Shown piece after piece: positions 1 to 8,371 of a stretch of 64,000 nt of DNA. Numbering within the stretch: the first letter of the stretch is position 1; each line of letters opens with the position of its first letter. The position numbers and the translations under genes are program-made. The notes under the pieces were generated by a model. It saw only the letters and a program-made list of their open reading frames with translations, was not told the origin of the DNA and did no database searches. This DNA is from Paroceanicella profunda (GTDB lineage: Bacteria > Pseudomonadota > Alphaproteobacteria > Rhodobacterales > Rhodobacteraceae). Location of the stretch: contig NZ_CP040818.1 of the NCBI RefSeq assembly GCF_005887635.2, positions 1,238,001-1,302,000 on the forward strand, written 5' to 3'.

Positions 1-505
1 GAAAGAACGCCGCCACCGGGTCTCGCAGCCAGACGATCTCCAGGCCGCGGCCCTCCAGCGCGCCGCCGTCGATCTCCTCACGGGTGAACCAGGGCTCGCC
101 TTTGGGCAGGTCGTCCGGGCGGGAATAGACCGGCCAGGCGAAGACCTCGCTGCGCGCGCGGGCCCCCTCCAGCTCCGGCTCGAAATAGCCGGTGAACAGG
201 CTCTCCGGGCGGCTGCCGGAGACGATCGGCCGGAAGGCCCGCTCGAAGAAGGCCCGGGCGTCCGCAGGCGCCACCTGCCGCGCCTCGGCGCAGACGGCCG
301 CCCAGTCCTCCGCCGTTTCCGGCGGCACCGGGCGCAGGCGGTCGCAGCTGATCAGGAAAGTGGCGAGGCCGGCCGCATGATCGTCATGCGTCCAGCCCTT
401 CAGGTCTCCGAAACGGATGGTGTGCATGTCCTCACCCGACGCCGCTCCGGCCAGACAGGCGGCGATGGCCGCCGCTCCGAGGAGTGCGCGCCCCCGCCCG
501 CTCAT
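1..505 (-). CDS. mltA: Membrane-bound lytic murein transglycosylase A (partial, C-terminus outside window)
   Basis: Only the first 168 residues are in the window; reading continues past base 1. The start ATG overlaps the stop of the Tim44-like gene (ATGA, 502-505). Residues 1-24 look like a signal peptide (short charged n-region, hydrophobic stretch rich in A/L, then A-A-S-G). The mature part carries the MltA hallmark FTGYFEPELEG (residues about 104-114), followed by PVYSRPDDLP and the GRGLEIVWLRDPV block. MltA enzymes cleave the MurNAc-GlcNAc glycosidic bond of peptidoglycan, leaving 1,6-anhydro ends, in the periplasm. The catalytic aspartate lies in the missing half. About half of the usual 340-370 residues is seen. 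The call rests on strong family motifs; the tim44-mltA order is common in Rhodobacterales. Confidence 0.9.
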   Translation of the reverse strand, partial: MSGRGRALLGAAAIAACLAGAASGEDMHTIRFGDLKGWTHDDHAAGLATFLISCDRLRPVPPETAEDWAAVCAEARQVAPADARAFFERAFRPIVSGSRPESLFTGYFEPELEGARARSEVFAWPVYSRPDDLPKGEPWFTREEIDGGALEGRGLEIVWLRDPVAAFF

Positions 506-1170
506 TCGCCCGTGGCGACGAGCACCCAGTTCGGGTCCGACTGGCCAAGCGTACGTTCGAAGGTGAACAGGTCCGTCTGCTGGCGCGGCTGGTTCGGGTC
601 GCCCTCGACCACCTCGCCCGCATCGTTGCGCACCACCACGAACAGCTCACCCACCAGCTCCAGCGTGAGCTCGGCCTGGGAGGTGCGGGTGTCGAACGCT
701 GCGGCAACGAGCCGCGCCGACCGGACCCCGACAAAATTGGCCTCCACGCTCAGCCCGGCGGCCTTGCGCTGCGCGATGGCGTCCTCGAAACCGCCCAGCA
801 CCTCCGGGGAAAGCAGCCGGCTGATGCCGGAGATATCGCCCTGCTCGAAGCCGGTCACGATCATCTCGTAGGCCTGGCGGGCACCGCCGATGAACTCGGA
901 CACGTTGAAGCCCGGCTCCACCGCCTTCATCGCACGCAGGGCATCGGCCGCGACGCTTCCGGGTTCGGCATGGGCCGCGATGTCGGCATCCCCGCCCTCC
1001 AGAACGTCGTAAGTGGCTGATTTTCCGGGCACGGGGCGCGCGGGCCCGGCAGTCGGGGCGCCATCAGGCTTCTCGAAGCCGCTTCGCGTTCCCAGCACGC
1101 TGCGGAGCCGCAGCACCAGGAACAGCGCGATTGCCGCGAGTACGAGAACCTGTATGATCTCCGAATTCAT
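502..1170 (-). CDS. Tim44/TimA family membrane-associated protein
   Basis: The protein has 222 residues. An N-terminal hydrophobic helix (about 5-22, IIQVLVLAAIALFLVLRL) is followed by a charged, proline-rich linker (to about residue 75) and then a Tim44-like domain (about 85-222) with the motif FIGGARQAYEMIVTGFEQGD. Bacterial Tim44-domain proteins are inner-membrane anchored and of poorly defined function; the fold is related to mitochondrial Tim44. The start ATG has an AAGGA a few bases upstream. The gene overlaps mltA by 4 nt and is transcribed divergently from fxsA, with about 140 nt between them. Its position beside secB and fxsA is typical of Rhodobacteraceae. Family assignment is firm, biochemical role is not. 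Confidence 0.88.
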   Translation of the reverse strand: MNSEIIQVLVLAAIALFLVLRLRSVLGTRSGFEKPDGAPTAGPARPVPGKSATYDVLEGGDADIAAHAEPGSVAADALRAMKAVEPGFNVSEFIGGARQAYEMIVTGFEQGDISGISRLLSPEVLGGFEDAIAQRKAAGLSVEANFVGVRSARLVAAAFDTRTSQAELTLELVGELFVVVRNDAGEVVEGDPNQPRQQTDLFTFERTLGQSDPNWVLVATGE

Positions 1171-1308
1171 GGATCCTTACCTTGTCGGCCTGTGACCCTG
1201 CCGCATGGCAATGGTCCGGTCAGCACCATATGTAAGGTGGGGTTGGCTGCGAGTCCATTGCCCAGCCCACGAAACTCGACCAGCTGAAAGGGAGGTCCGC
1301 GTCCGCGC

Positions 1309-1830
1309 ATGTGGTTTTTTCTGCTCTTCATCGCCATCCCCGTCATCGAAATCTCGCTCTTCGTCACCGTGGGGGGTGCCATCGGCCTGTGGCCGACGAT
1401 CCTCATCGTGCTGATCACCGCCGTGGTCGGCTCGACCCTGATGCGCTCGGAAGGCGTGCGGGCGATGATGCAGATCCAGAGCGCACTGGCCACCGGCAAG
1501 AACCCCGCAAGCCCGATGGCGCATGGCGCGCTCGTGCTCGTGGCGGGCATGCTGCTGCTCACGCCCGGCTTCTTCACCGACACGCTCGGCATCCTGCTGA
1601 TGATCCCGGCCGTGCGCACCGGGCTGCTGCGCAAGCTGGGCCCGGCCATCGCCGCGCGGGTGCACACCACCACCACGCAGGGCGGCCAGACCTTCCGCGC
1701 CGGCCCCGGGGGCCCGGCATGGCGCCGCGGCCCGGGCGGTGACGTGATCGACGGGGAATACGAGGTGACCGACCCCGACGGCCCCGACCATGGCCGGGAC
1801 GACCCGCGCCTGCCACCGGAACGCGAATAG
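1309..1830 (+). CDS. fxsA: FxsA family membrane protein
   Basis: The protein has 173 residues. It starts with a membrane segment (MWFFLLFIAIPVIEISLFV), followed by a second hydrophobic segment (about 24-45), a soluble loop and a third segment (about 70-100) containing LTPGFFTDTLGILLMIPAVR, the FxsA signature. The C-terminal 60 residues are glycine-, proline- and charge-rich and probably cytoplasmic and disordered. E. coli FxsA was named for suppression of F-plasmid exclusion of phage T7; its cellular role is unclear. The GGAGG at 1291-1295 sits 13 nt before the ATG, an unusually long spacing, but no better in-frame start exists. The gene is divergent from the tim44-like gene and co-oriented with secB. 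Confidence 0.88.
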   Translation: MWFFLLFIAIPVIEISLFVTVGGAIGLWPTILIVLITAVVGSTLMRSEGVRAMMQIQSALATGKNPASPMAHGALVLVAGMLLLTPGFFTDTLGILLMIPAVRTGLLRKLGPAIAARVHTTTTQGGQTFRAGPGGPAWRRGPGGDVIDGEYEVTDPDGPDHGRDDPRLPPERE

Positions 1831-1967
1831 GCCCCGGGGGCCCAGACCCCCTTCAGCCCCTTTCAGGCCTGCGTTTCCCCCTTCCCTCCGGGGCGCACGA
1901 TTGTTTGAACGGGGAATGCATGTTACGACGCCCCCACGAATTTGAACGCATGTTGCCGGAGGGCAGA

Positions 1968-2444
1968 ATGGCCGAGAACGACACCCCAGTGCAGCCGCGC
2001 CTGCAGGTTGTTTCGCAGTTTATCCGGGACCTCTCTTTCGAGAACGTCGCCGCCCAGAAAAGCCTCAACGCCAGTGAGGCCAAGCCTGAAATCACCGTGA
2101 ATGTCGGCCTGGACGCCGGCAAGATCGGCGACGACCTCTACGAGGTCAAGATGAAGGTCAACATCGACGCCACCGCCGAAGGCAACAAGATCTTCGTGCT
2201 GGAGATGGAATACGCCGGGCGCTTCGTGGTGCAGAACGTGCCGGAAGCCCAGCTTCACCCGTTCCTGCTCATCGAATGCCCGCGGATGATCTTCCCCTAC
2301 GTCCGCCGCATCATCGGCGACATCACCCGTGACGGTGGCTACCCGCCGCTGAACGTGGACAACATCGACTTCGTGAACCTGTACCGCCAGGAAGTGGAGC
2401 GCCGTCGCGCCGCCCAGGTCGAAGGCCCGACCTCGATCTCCTGA
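1968..2444 (+). CDS. secB: Protein-export chaperone SecB
   Basis: The protein has 158 residues. SecB is a homotetrameric cytoplasmic chaperone that keeps preproteins unfolded and hands them to SecA. The sequence shows the conserved core QPRLQVVSQFIRDLSFE near the N-terminus and the strand pattern of the family through FVVQNVPEAQLHPFLLIECPR and FPYVRRIIGDITRDGGYPP, with an acidic start as expected for alphaproteobacteria. The start at MAENDTPVQ is chosen because an SD-like GGAGGG sits 5 nt upstream and it matches family length; the frame stays open back to 1905, adding 21 residues without family support. It is convergent with dnaQ, with no untranslated gap between the two stop codons. Confidence 0.95.
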   Translation: MAENDTPVQPRLQVVSQFIRDLSFENVAAQKSLNASEAKPEITVNVGLDAGKIGDDLYEVKMKVNIDATAEGNKIFVLEMEYAGRFVVQNVPEAQLHPFLLIECPRMIFPYVRRIIGDITRDGGYPPLNVDNIDFVNLYRQEVERRRAAQVEGPTSIS

Positions 2445-3146
2445 TCAGGACTGCTGCCAGAGCGGAGTTCCGCCCAGACCGGCGACGAACTCCGCATGGG
2501 TCGCTTCCTCCGCCTCGGTGATCCGCGGCGGCAGGGGGTGCGGCCGGGCGGGCGCGCGCCAGTCGGCGCCCGCCGCCTGCACTCCGCCCCCCGAACGGGC
2601 CCCGGCGCCGGCGGGGGCGAGCACCAGGTCGGGCTGTCGGCCTCCGATCAGCTCCAGATAGACCTCCGCGAGGATCTCGCTGTCGAGCAGCGCCCCGTGC
2701 AGGGTGCGCGCGGAATTGTCGATGCCGAAGCGCCGGCACAGCGCGTCGAGCGAATTCTGCGCGCCCGGAAAGCGGCGCCGCGCCATCTCCAGCGTGTCCA
2801 CCGCCCGGTTGGCCGGAATGGCCGGGCGCTTTACCCAGCCCAGCTCCGCATTGAGGAAGCGCATGTCGAAACTGGCGTTGTGGATGACCAGCTTCGCGTC
2901 GCCTATGAACTCCAGGAAAGCGTCCGCAACCTCGGCGAACACCGGCTTGTCGGAGAGGAACTCCTCCGACAGCCCGTGCACCCCGAAGGCCTCCGCCGGC
3001 ATGCTGCGCTCGGGGTTGATGTACTGGTGATACACGTTGCCGGTGGGCAGGTGGTTCATCAGCTCCACCGCGCCGATCTCCACCAGCCGGTCACCCTCGA
3101 AGGGGTTGAACCCCGTGGTCTCGGTATCGAGCACGATCTCACGCAT
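2445..3146 (-). CDS. dnaQ: DNA polymerase III epsilon subunit (3'-5' proofreading exonuclease)
   Basis: The protein has 233 residues, slightly shorter than E. coli DnaQ. The ExoI motif VLDTETTGF gives the metal-binding D7 and E9. ExoII is seen at [13 protein letters not shown], and ExoIII at [18 protein letters not shown] with its general-base His and final Asp, so it is the DEDDh type. It edits mismatches during replication as part of the polymerase III core. The last 60 residues are proline- and alanine-rich, fitting the polymerase-binding tail. Its start overlaps the end of coaE by 8 nt, a translationally coupled arrangement usual in this group. The product is cytosolic. Confidence 0.95.
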   Translation of the reverse strand: MREIVLDTETTGFNPFEGDRLVEIGAVELMNHLPTGNVYHQYINPERSMPAEAFGVHGLSEEFLSDKPVFAEVADAFLEFIGDAKLVIHNASFDMRFLNAELGWVKRPAIPANRAVDTLEMARRRFPGAQNSLDALCRRFGIDNSARTLHGALLDSEILAEVYLELIGGRQPDLVLAPAGAGARSGGGVQAAGADWRAPARPHPLPPRITEAEEATHAEFVAGLGGTPLWQQS

Positions 3147-3738
3147 CGTCGTCTCCGTTCATGCTGCGGATGATCCGCGCCACCTCCGCCTCCGCATGGT
3201 CCAGGCCGCGCGACGTGTCGATGACGTGATCGGCCCGGGCGCGCTTCTCCGCGTCGGGCACCTGCCGGGCGAGAATGGCCGCGAAGGCGGTCTCCGTCAT
3301 CCCCGGCCGCGCCATCACCCGGGCCCGCTGTACCTCGGGCGGCGCGGTGACCACAAGCACGGCGTCGAGCCAGGAGACATCGCCGCTCTCGAACAGCAGC
3401 GGAATGTCGCAGACCACCAGCGGCACGCCCGCCGCACGGTTCTGCTCCAGGAAGGCGGCGCGATCGCGGCTCACCACCGGATGCACCGCGGCCTCGATCC
3501 GCGACAGCAGCGTGCCATCGGCGAGGATGGCTTCCCGCAGCGCGGCCCGGTCCACCCCGCCGTCCTTCAGCGCCGCGGGCACCAGCGCGGTCACCGGCCC
3601 GACCGCCGCGCCGCCCGGCGCGTACACCCGGTGCACGGCCGCATCCGCATCCCACACGGGCACGCCGGCGGTGCGGAAGAAGCCCGCCGTGGTCGACTTG
3701 CCCATGCCGATGGAGCCGGTGAGGCCGAGGATCCGCAT
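3139..3738 (-). CDS. coaE: Dephospho-CoA kinase
   Basis: The protein has 199 residues. CoaE phosphorylates the 3'-hydroxyl of dephospho-CoA with ATP, the last step of coenzyme A synthesis. The P-loop is GSIGMGKS (residues 8-15) in the N-terminal [16 protein letters not shown]; later family blocks include [30 protein letters not shown] and the core [12 protein letters not shown]. The frame is open upstream to 3789, but the MRILGLTGS start matches the family and the extension would run into aroE. It overlaps dnaQ by 8 nt and begins 10 nt after the aroE stop, in the operon ppsR-maf-aroE-coaE-dnaQ. Confidence 0.95.
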   Translation of the reverse strand: MRILGLTGSIGMGKSTTAGFFRTAGVPVWDADAAVHRVYAPGGAAVGPVTALVPAALKDGGVDRAALREAILADGTLLSRIEAAVHPVVSRDRAAFLEQNRAAGVPLVVCDIPLLFESGDVSWLDAVLVVTAPPEVQRARVMARPGMTETAFAAILARQVPDAEKRARADHVIDTSRGLDHAEAEVARIIRSMNGDDDA

Positions 3739-3748
3739 CGCGCCGGCC

Positions 3749-4588
3749 TCAGCCGAGGCCCAGCATGTACTGGCGCAGGGCCTCGTCAACCTCCGGGCGG
3801 ATGCCGAACCAGTGCTGGAAGCCCGGCACCGCCTGATGCAGCAGCATGCCCAGCCCGTCCACCGTGCGCAGCCCGCGCGCCCGCGCCTGCTCCAGCAGCG
3901 GGGTGACCAGCGGCGCGTAGACGATGTCGGTCACCAGCGCATCGCCCGGCGCGGCGTCCAGGCTGATATTGAGCGCCGGCTGGCCGACCATGCCCAGCGA
4001 CGTGGTGTTGGCGACGGTCTTCGCCCCGGAAACCGCCTCGCTCAGGTGATACCAGTCCACCACCACCACCTTGGCGCCATAGGTGTCCGCCAGGTTCTGG
4101 GCCCGGGCGCGGGTGCGGTTGGCCACACGCAGCTCCGGCACACCGGCCGTCAGCAGCGCGCTCACCACGGCCTTCGCCGCCCCTCCGGCCCCCACCACCA
4201 GTGCCGGGCCGGAGCGCGGGTCCCAGTCCGGCACGGTCTGGCGCAGGTTCTCGATGAAACCGTAGCCATCGGTGTTGTCCGCGTGGATCGAGCCGTCCGG
4301 GCGGAAGGAAATCGTGTTCGCGGCCCCGATCAGCGACGCGCGGTCGCTCACCGAACTCGCCATGTGCAGCACCGTCTCCTTGTAGGGGATGGTGATGTTC
4401 GCACCCCCGAACCCCAGTTTCGGCAGCGCCCGTATTCCGGCTTCGAAATTTTCCGGGCGCAAGGCGATGGGAATGTAGTGGCCACGCAGCCCATGCTTCT
4501 GCAGCCAGTAGCCGTGCAGCGCCGGCGACTTGGAATGGCCGACCGGCCAGCCGATGACCGCAGCAAGGGCGGGGGTCTCATGCGTCAT
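3749..4588 (-). CDS. aroE: Shikimate dehydrogenase (NADP+)
   Basis: The protein has 279 residues. It reduces 3-dehydroshikimate to shikimate in chorismate and aromatic amino acid synthesis. The shikimate-binding motif GWPVGHSKSPALHGYW is at the N-terminus; the catalytic lysine sits in IPYKET, the partner aspartate in NTDGYGF, and the NADP-binding glycine motif in VVGAGGAAKAV. The C-terminal VDGLGMLLHQAVPGFQHWFG is also typical. The start ATG overlaps the maf stop (ATGA, 4585-4588), which favours this start over the much longer open frame that runs through maf. It is cytosolic and part of the minus-strand operon led by ppsR. Confidence 0.96.
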   Translation of the reverse strand: MTHETPALAAVIGWPVGHSKSPALHGYWLQKHGLRGHYIPIALRPENFEAGIRALPKLGFGGANITIPYKETVLHMASSVSDRASLIGAANTISFRPDGSIHADNTDGYGFIENLRQTVPDWDPRSGPALVVGAGGAAKAVVSALLTAGVPELRVANRTRARAQNLADTYGAKVVVVDWYHLSEAVSGAKTVANTTSLGMVGQPALNISLDAAPGDALVTDIVYAPLVTPLLEQARARGLRTVDGLGMLLHQAVPGFQHWFGIRPEVDEALRQYMLGLG

Positions 4589-5181
4589 GACAAAAGCGCT
4601 CCCGTTGTCCTGAGATAATCCAGTGTTTCGAGCAGAGGCAGGCCGAGCACGGTAAAATGGTCGCCCTCCACCCGGGAAAAGAGTTGCACGCCCGGCCCTT
4701 CGAGCCGGTATGCGCCGACACAGCCCAGCACCGCCTCGCCCTCGATATCGAGGTAATCGTCCAGGAAGGCATCGGAAAACGGCCGGACGCTGAGCCGCGC
4801 CCGCCCGACATGCCGCCAGACCGGCGCGCCGCCGCGCGCGATCACAGCCGCGGAATGCAGCACATGGGTCTTGCCGCGCAGCGCCAGGAGATGCGCGCGC
4901 GCCGTCGCAACCGTGTCCGGCTTGTCGAACAGCCGCCCGTCCAGGTCCAGCACCTGGTCGGCGCCGATCACCAGCGCCTCGGGGTGGCGCCGCGAGATCT
5001 TCAGCGCCTTCGCCTCGGCCAGGGCATCGGCAATGTCCCGCGGCGACAGGGCCTCGGCGGCCAGCGCGGCCTTCATCATGTCCTCGTCCACGGAGGCGCC
5101 GACCGCCTCGAACGGCACGCCCGCATCGCGCAACATCTGAACACGCGCCGCACTTCGGGAAGCGAGAATTACGTTGCTCAA
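4585..5181 (-). CDS. maf: Maf family nucleoside triphosphate pyrophosphatase
   Basis: The protein has 198 residues, starting at a TTG codon that overlaps the ppsR stop (TTGA, 5178-5181). The N-terminal ILASRSAARVQMLRDAGV is the Maf signature, followed by the acidic VIGADQVLDLDGRLFDKP block that includes the metal and nucleotide site. Maf proteins hydrolyse non-canonical or canonical dTTP/UTP or 7-methyl-GTP to the monophosphate; which substrate applies here cannot be told from sequence. It is translationally coupled on both sides (ppsR upstream, aroE downstream). Confidence in family is high, in substrate low. Confidence 0.93.
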   Translation of the reverse strand: MSNVILASRSAARVQMLRDAGVPFEAVGASVDEDMMKAALAAEALSPRDIADALAEAKALKISRRHPEALVIGADQVLDLDGRLFDKPDTVATARAHLLALRGKTHVLHSAAVIARGGAPVWRHVGRARLSVRPFSDAFLDDYLDIEGEAVLGCVGAYRLEGPGVQLFSRVEGDHFTVLGLPLLETLDYLRTTGALLS

Positions 5182-6008
5182 CTGGGCACCCTGCTCCTGC
5201 GCAGCAGCACGCGCACGGCGGCCGCGGTTTCCTCGATGGATCGCCGGGTGACATCGATCATCGGGATTCCGTGTTTCTCGAAAAACAGACGCGCATCGGT
5301 CACCTCGTCACGAATGTGATGGATGTCTGCATAGGCGTTTTCCCCGCTGATCTCCATATTGGAGAGACGGTGCCGGCGGATCTGCGCCAGGCGTTGCGGC
5401 GAGGCGGTGAGCCCGATCACCGGAAGCCCGGCACGCTGCGCCTCGAACAGCCCCTCCGGCGGGGCCTCTCCGGAAACCAGCGGCACGTTCGCCGCGCGGA
5501 TGCCCTGGTACGCGAGATAGATGCATGTGGGGGTTTTCGAGGTCCGACTCACCCCGACGAGAATCACGTCCGCCTGCAGCAGGTAATCCGGGCCCAGCCC
5601 GTCATCGTGGCTGATCGCGTAGTCCAGCGCCGCCACCCGCTCCAGATATTCCGCATCCACCCGGTACTGGCTTCCCGGCCGCTCGATGCGCCGCTCGCCG
5701 CCGAACCGGCTGAGCGCCTCGACCACCGGGGCCATCACGTCCACCACCTCGAGTTGCAGCCGCGCAGCCCTCTCGAACAGCTCCGAACTCACCGACGTGT
5801 CGGCAATGGAACAAAACACCGGCCCGGGCTGCGCCTCCAGCGCGGCCATCACCTCGTCCAGCGCCACGCGGGTGCGCACGAAGGGATGGACATGCGTCAC
5901 CGGCTCGAGAACCGGAAACATGCTCGAGGCCGCTTCCAGAACCGCCGAGACCGTCTCTCCGGTGGAATCCGAGACGAGGTGGATGTGAAGCGGGATCGGC
6001 TCTTCCAT
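5178..6008 (-). CDS. ppsR: Pyruvate, water dikinase / PPDK regulatory protein (kinase/pyrophosphorylase, DUF299)
   Basis: The protein has 276 residues. This family both phosphorylates (ADP-dependent) and dephosphorylates (phosphate-dependent) a threonine of pyruvate phosphate dikinase or PEP synthase, switching gluconeogenic flux. The N-terminal HLVSDSTGETV and the P-loop-like GVSRTSKT (residues 152-159) are diagnostic. The start at MEEPIPLHIH is chosen for an AGGAAG 6 nt upstream; earlier in-frame ATGs at 6023 and 6050 are possible. It is the first gene of the minus-strand operon and reads away from the candidate origin at 6051-6436. Whether the target is PPDK or PpsA cannot be decided here. 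Confidence 0.93.
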   Translation of the reverse strand: MEEPIPLHIHLVSDSTGETVSAVLEAASSMFPVLEPVTHVHPFVRTRVALDEVMAALEAQPGPVFCSIADTSVSSELFERAARLQLEVVDVMAPVVEALSRFGGERRIERPGSQYRVDAEYLERVAALDYAISHDDGLGPDYLLQADVILVGVSRTSKTPTCIYLAYQGIRAANVPLVSGEAPPEGLFEAQRAGLPVIGLTASPQRLAQIRRHRLSNMEISGENAYADIHHIRDEVTDARLFFEKHGIPMIDVTRRSIEETAAAVRVLLRRSRVPS

Positions 6009-6310
6009 CGGATCTTCCTGCATGCTGCCAGCATAGTGCACGTGCGGCACGGTGGAGAAAGGGGTGGGTAACCCTGTGCATGAATTCGGGACGAATGTGT
6101 GTGATTTTTGCGGAGGCAGGTTTGCCGGTGGAAAGCGGGGGAGTCTTCAAGATGTTAATGATCAAAATCGCCCCATGTTGAAAGTTATCTCGGGCCGCCA
6201 CCGCCACGGCGGACTCTCCCCACCCCCCGAATCGCATTTTCACCTATTTTTGCAAACAGTTAAGCCCCGCACGCCAGCGTCCGAAACGCCGCGAAAATGC
6301 CTGTGAATGG

Positions 6311-6319
6311 TGTGGATAA
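6311..6319 (-). promoter_or_regulatory. DnaA box (perfect TTATCCACA on the minus strand)
   Basis: The plus strand reads TGTGGATAA, the exact complement of the consensus high-affinity DnaA box. A CCATTCACA (two mismatches) lies directly beside it at 6302-6310, and a one-mismatch box is at 6075-6083. Such boxes bind the initiator DnaA. Confidence 0.7.
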
Positions 6320-6344
6320 CTGTGTGGGCGGTTTTATGAACGCG

Positions 6345-6361
6345 TTAATCCCCATGATTAA
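6345..6361. repeat. Inverted repeat TTAATC-N5-GATTAA
   Basis: Two perfect 6-bp arms are separated by CCCAT. The repeat lies in the candidate origin, about 26 nt downstream of the DnaA box and 76 nt before hemJ. The TTAA cores are 9 nt apart, so it does not fit the CtrA pattern TTAA-N7-TTAA. It could be a regulator site for hemJ or an origin element; no regulator can be named. Confidence 0.45.
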
Positions 6362-6387
6362 GCCGCCTACTACAACTCCATCTTTTA

Positions 6388-6412
6388 AAAGAGTCCTTCT
6401 CTTTGGTAAGAG
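6388..6412 (+). promoter_or_regulatory. Overlapping, mutually exclusive inverted repeats before hemJ
   Basis: AAAGAG (6388-6393) can pair with CTCTTT (6399-6404) across TCCTT, while the same CTCTT (6399-6403) can instead pair with AAGAG (6408-6412) across TGGT. The two short hairpins cannot form together. They sit 25 nt before the hemJ start, so they could act as a leader switch or as origin structure; stems are only 5-6 bp, so either role is uncertain. Confidence 0.3.
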
Positions 6413-6436
6413 GGCAGCGCAGACAGGGGACACTCC

Positions 6437-6895
6437 ATGATCGCAGACATCCTCAGCGCTCTCTATCCGTGGACCAAGGCGCTCCACATCATCTCCGTGA
6501 TCACCTGGATGGCCGGGCTCTTCTATCTGCCGAGGCTCTTCGTATATCATGCTGAGAAAGCCGCCCCGGGAACCGAGATGTCGGCGATTTTCCAGGAAAT
6601 GGAGCGCAAGCTCCTCAGGCTGATCATGAACCCTGCGATGATCGCCACCTGGGTGTTTGGCCTGATGCTGGCGTTCACGCCCGGAGTGGTGGACTGGACG
6701 GGCGATGGCTGGTTTCACGCGAAGCTGCTGCTCGTTATGCTGATGACCGCCTACCACCACGCTCTGGGCCTCTGGCGCAAGCAGTTCGCCCGTGACGCGA
6801 ACACCCGGCCCGGCCGGTTCTACCGGCTGTGGAACGAGGCACCGACCCTGCTGATGATCGGAATCGTGCTCCTGGTGGTCTTACGTCCATTCTGA
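6437..6895 (+). CDS. hemJ: Protoporphyrinogen oxidase HemJ
   Basis: The protein has 152 residues with four predicted membrane helices. HemJ oxidises protoporphyrinogen IX to protoporphyrin IX, the penultimate step of haem synthesis, in the inner membrane, and itself carries haem. The N-terminal LYPWTKALHIISVITWMAGLFYLPRLFVYH contains the conserved histidine (H17) and the WMAGLFYLPRL signature; the family block WFHAKLLLVMLMTAYHH follows later, and the C-terminus RFYRLWNEAPTLLMIGIVLLVVLRPF is typical. The start ATG is preceded by GGGGACACTCC. It is the first gene on the plus-strand arm next to the candidate origin and lies upstream of rho, as in other Rhodobacterales. Confidence 0.95.
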   Translation: MIADILSALYPWTKALHIISVITWMAGLFYLPRLFVYHAEKAAPGTEMSAIFQEMERKLLRLIMNPAMIATWVFGLMLAFTPGVVDWTGDGWFHAKLLLVMLMTAYHHALGLWRKQFARDANTRPGRFYRLWNEAPTLLMIGIVLLVVLRPF

Positions 6896-6905
6896 GCCGA
6901 TTTGT

Positions 6906-6934
6906 TTGACAAGCGTCTCGTTTTTACATATCTA
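6906..6934 (+). promoter_or_regulatory. Sigma-70 type promoter for rho
   Basis: A perfect -35 TTGACA (6906-6911) is followed by a 17-bp spacer and a -10-like TATCTA (6929-6934). This predicts a start near 6941 and an untranslated leader of about 75 nt before the chosen rho ATG. Rho genes in other bacteria are often autoregulated through their leader; no hairpin stands out here. Confidence 0.65.
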
Positions 6935-7016
6935 GTCGCCACCTCATAGCAGACTGGCCGCCGAGCCGGTCGCGCCTCCCCCCATGCCCAAAAGTCCCCA
7001 CGGTACCGGATCTAGA

Positions 7017-8300
<1,284 letters not shown>

Positions 8301-8323
8301 TTTCCGAGACAGTCTCACGGCGG

Positions 8324-8348
8324 GCCCGGACCTTCGGTCCGGGCTTTT
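8324..8348 (+). terminator. Rho-independent terminator after rho
   Basis: A perfect 9-bp stem (GCCCGGACC paired with GGTCCGGGC, 8324-8332 with 8336-8344) with a TTC loop is followed by TTTT. It lies 24 nt after the rho stop and 24 nt before mnmE, so it probably separates the two transcripts. Confidence 0.85.
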
Positions 8349-8371
8349 CCGTTTCATATCAGAGGGTTGAT

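Larger units (their letters stand above)
6051..6436. other. oriC: Candidate chromosomal replication origin (oriC) region
   Basis: This gene-free stretch lies between divergent ppsR and hemJ. Seen directly: a perfect DnaA box (6311-6319), a one-mismatch box (6075-6083, minus-strand reading TCATGCACA), lower GC than its surroundings with AT-rich patches at about 6154-6190 and 6233-6262, four GANTC sites (6151, 6212, 6229, 6391), and inverted repeats at 6345-6361 and 6388-6412. Known: alphaproteobacterial origins commonly lie beside this housekeeping set (hemE/hemJ, rho, mnmE-mnmG, parAB) and near parS. Inference: genes on both sides mostly run away from this block, as expected at an origin. A cumulative GC-skew plot of the whole genome would settle it. 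Confidence 0.65.

Noticed and set aside
6345..6361. CtrA binding site in the origin region
   Set aside because: The two TTAA cores are 9 nt apart, whereas the CtrA pattern needs 7.
6984..7016. Earlier ATG start for rho
   Set aside because: The 11 extra residues ([11 protein letters not shown]) have no family counterpart and no SD; the start at 7017 fits better, although neither SD is strong.
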